DNA of 45,997 nucleotides from Verrucomicrobiota bacterium (GTDB taxonomy: Bacteria > Verrucomicrobiota > Verrucomicrobiia > Verrucomicrobiales > Verrucomicrobiaceae), in NCBI GenBank assembly GCA_009885695.1, contig VFKE01000122.1, positions 1 to 45,997 on the forward strand, read 5' to 3'. Every line of letters begins with the position of its first letter. Within the stretch, counting starts at the first letter, position 1. Below the pieces are notes generated by a model. The model had not been told where the DNA came from and did no database searches. It worked only from the letters and a program-made list of their open reading frames with translations. The position numbers were made by a program, and so were the translations under genes. This document shows positions 45,122 through 45,997 of the stretch, piece after piece.

Positions 45122-45826
45122 TTATTGTTCAAAGGGATGCAAATTGGGCATTACCAGTGAACAGTCTCTAATCATCAGTCCTTTGACTATACCTACAGAG
45201 CCATTCCCTTCAAGTCTTCCGTAAATAGTGACCATCTCTCCAGCCTTCAGTATCTCTCCGATCTTCACGACCGTAATCCGGTCACTATAACTCGTGCTTC
45301 GAGGGCCATAGACGAATATGGCGCCATCCAGGAACCTGAGTTTTGATGATGAACGATAGTATGACGATGACGTTGACGTTGACGTTGACGTTGACGTTGA
45401 CGATGACGATGACGTTGACGATGAGTAACCGATATTGCCCAAACTTCGGCCGCTACGAATAAAAAATGGGGCAACCATAAACTCGCAAAGCAAGTCTGGC
45501 TTCAATTGCACGTAGAAGCGATCCTGAACAGCCAACCCAGGGAGCAACGATTTAGTGATGACCCCCTGGACGCAAATCATCTGGCCGACGACGCCTTTGG
45601 TTGCAACATCGGCGGCAGCTACAATCTCGACTCGTCCCGCGCCCGTGATATAGGGTCTATTGGATGCCGAGCTAGGAGTGAACCCAGGAGTCGAAGTGCT
45701 GCGAATGTTAGGGGTTGGAATCACCACATTTTCCATGCCCGGAATAAGTGACTTTTTCGCGATTTGCTCGGCGACAGTGTAAGGCCACCGAGCGTCACTA
45801 AAAAAGGAGGGCGTGTAACTACGCAA
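45122..45826 (-). CDS. OB-fold-like protein with a repeat-encoded Ser/Thr tract, probably 5'-truncated
   Basis: 234 residues if TTG 45826 is the start. The frame stays open and protein-like upstream (LPQIAIKGSELNLKYLERVQ) back to a TAG near 45916, with no ATG or GTG, so the real 5' end appears to be lost. The C-terminal half resembles the tRNA_anti-like OB fold: GQMICVQGVITKSLLPG, then ITVVKIGEILKAGEMVTIYG and LMIRDCSLVMPN, matching the usual G-x-V...G-x-V-x-V-x-G...L-x-x-C pattern. A stretch of Ser and Thr (~147-174) is encoded by a hexanucleotide repeat and lies between strands of the fold. The function is unknown. Confidence 0.5.
   Translation of the reverse strand: MRSYTPSFFSDARWPYTVAEQIAKKSLIPGMENVVIPTPNIRSTSTPGFTPSSASNRPYITGAGRVEIVAAADVATKGVVGQMICVQGVITKSLLPGLAVQDRFYVQLKPDLLCEFMVAPFFIRSGRSLGNIGYSSSTSSSSSTSTSTSTSTSSSYYRSSSKLRFLDGAIFVYGPRSTSYSDRITVVKIGEILKAGEMVTIYGRLEGNGSVGIVKGLMIRDCSLVMPNLHPFEQ
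45362..45421 (-). repeat. Hexanucleotide tandem repeat (tgacgW, ten units) inside a gene
   Basis: Ten consecutive 6-bp units, mostly tgacgt with a few tgacga, on the plus strand. Read on the minus strand they encode alternating Thr-Ser or Ser-Ser. Being a multiple of 3, gain or loss of units keeps the frame but changes tract length. Confidence 0.92.
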
Positions 45827-45942
45827 GTATTGAACCCTTTCGAGATATTTGAGATTCAGTTCAGACCCTTTTATCGCGATTTGCGGGAGGGAGTGTAAAC
45901 TTGTTTCTGTAAAAGGCGTCTAGCCTTGGTTCGCGCGCCCCT

Positions 45943-45997
45943 CCGGGGACGGCGGAGTGAGGCGAGCGTAGCGATGCCGAACGCAGCCGTCCCCGGA
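45943..45997. repeat. Hairpin with 12-bp arms at the right window edge
   Basis: tccggggacggc (45943-45954) and gccgtccccgga (45986-45997) are perfect inverted repeats around a 31-nt core. It may continue beyond the window. It lies where the reading frame of the OB-fold-like gene ends on its 5' side, suggesting a small inserted element. Confidence 0.75.

Noticed and set aside
44891-45171. Short plus-strand frames in the kinase upstream gap
   Set aside because: They are broken by a stop after 26 codons, and the later part is antisense to the OB-fold-like gene; no family could be recognised.

Overview
The window looks like a chromosomal stretch from a GC-rich, Gram-negative member of the PVC group, most likely Verrucomicrobiota. 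This is inferred from gene content and not proven: a sugar-acid catabolic cluster containing a ceramidase-like hydrolase, a long MoxR/DUF58/BatA/VWA/DUF4159 operon, a PheST operon carrying a GxxExxY cassette, an exported transglutaminase-like protein, and many short intergenic palindromes. Few genes have a good Shine-Dalgarno sequence; several leaders are pyrimidine-rich and one may be leaderless.

Layout. 1-5.6 kb (+): a tightly packed operon with a Gfo/Idh/MocA oxidoreductase tail, a galactonate-dehydratase-like enolase-superfamily enzyme, a DapA-family aldolase, an SDR dehydrogenase, a ceramidase-like hydrolase and a five-bladed glycosidase-like propeller. It is probably for breakdown of a sugar acid or glycoside. 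5.7-5.9 kb: a dispersed repeat with a 12-bp tandem expansion. 5.98-24.1 kb (-): ten co-directional genes, many overlapping by ATGA. They run from a 1231-residue DUF4175-like membrane protein, through four exported proteins (beta-propeller, DNRLRE-like, PA14/PKD/TPR, G8/beta-helix), to DUF4159, MoxR ATPase, DUF58, BatA-like and VWA membrane proteins. This is the most system-like object in the window. 24.2-28.5 kb (+): a decayed small reading frame, rplU-rpmA, cimA and a zinc-ribbon transglutaminase-like protein.

28.5-33.2 kb (-): a metallophosphoesterase, a decayed PQQ-propeller gene, a second inverted copy of the dispersed repeat, thyA, an ArnT-like glycosyltransferase and a GGQ-domain release-factor-like protein. 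33.25-36.1 kb is a mobile-DNA hot spot: a 108-bp MITE with perfect 23-bp ends and a 10-bp target duplication, an SGNH hydrolase cut by an IS1634-family element whose imperfect terminal repeats can be seen, and paired palindromes. 36.2-37.9 kb (-): a hybrid histidine kinase.

38.1-43.2 kb (+): rpmI-rplT-pheS-[GxxExxY cassette]-pheT, then a probable 6S RNA with a strong terminator. The cassette and an ORF-less hairpin upstream of pheS carry the same ends. 43.3-46 kb (-): a Ser/Thr kinase with a non-RD catalytic loop and an OB-fold-like protein with a hexanucleotide-repeat-encoded Ser/Thr tract, apparently cut at its 5' side near a hairpin at the window edge. No tRNA, rRNA, CRISPR array or prophage was recognised.
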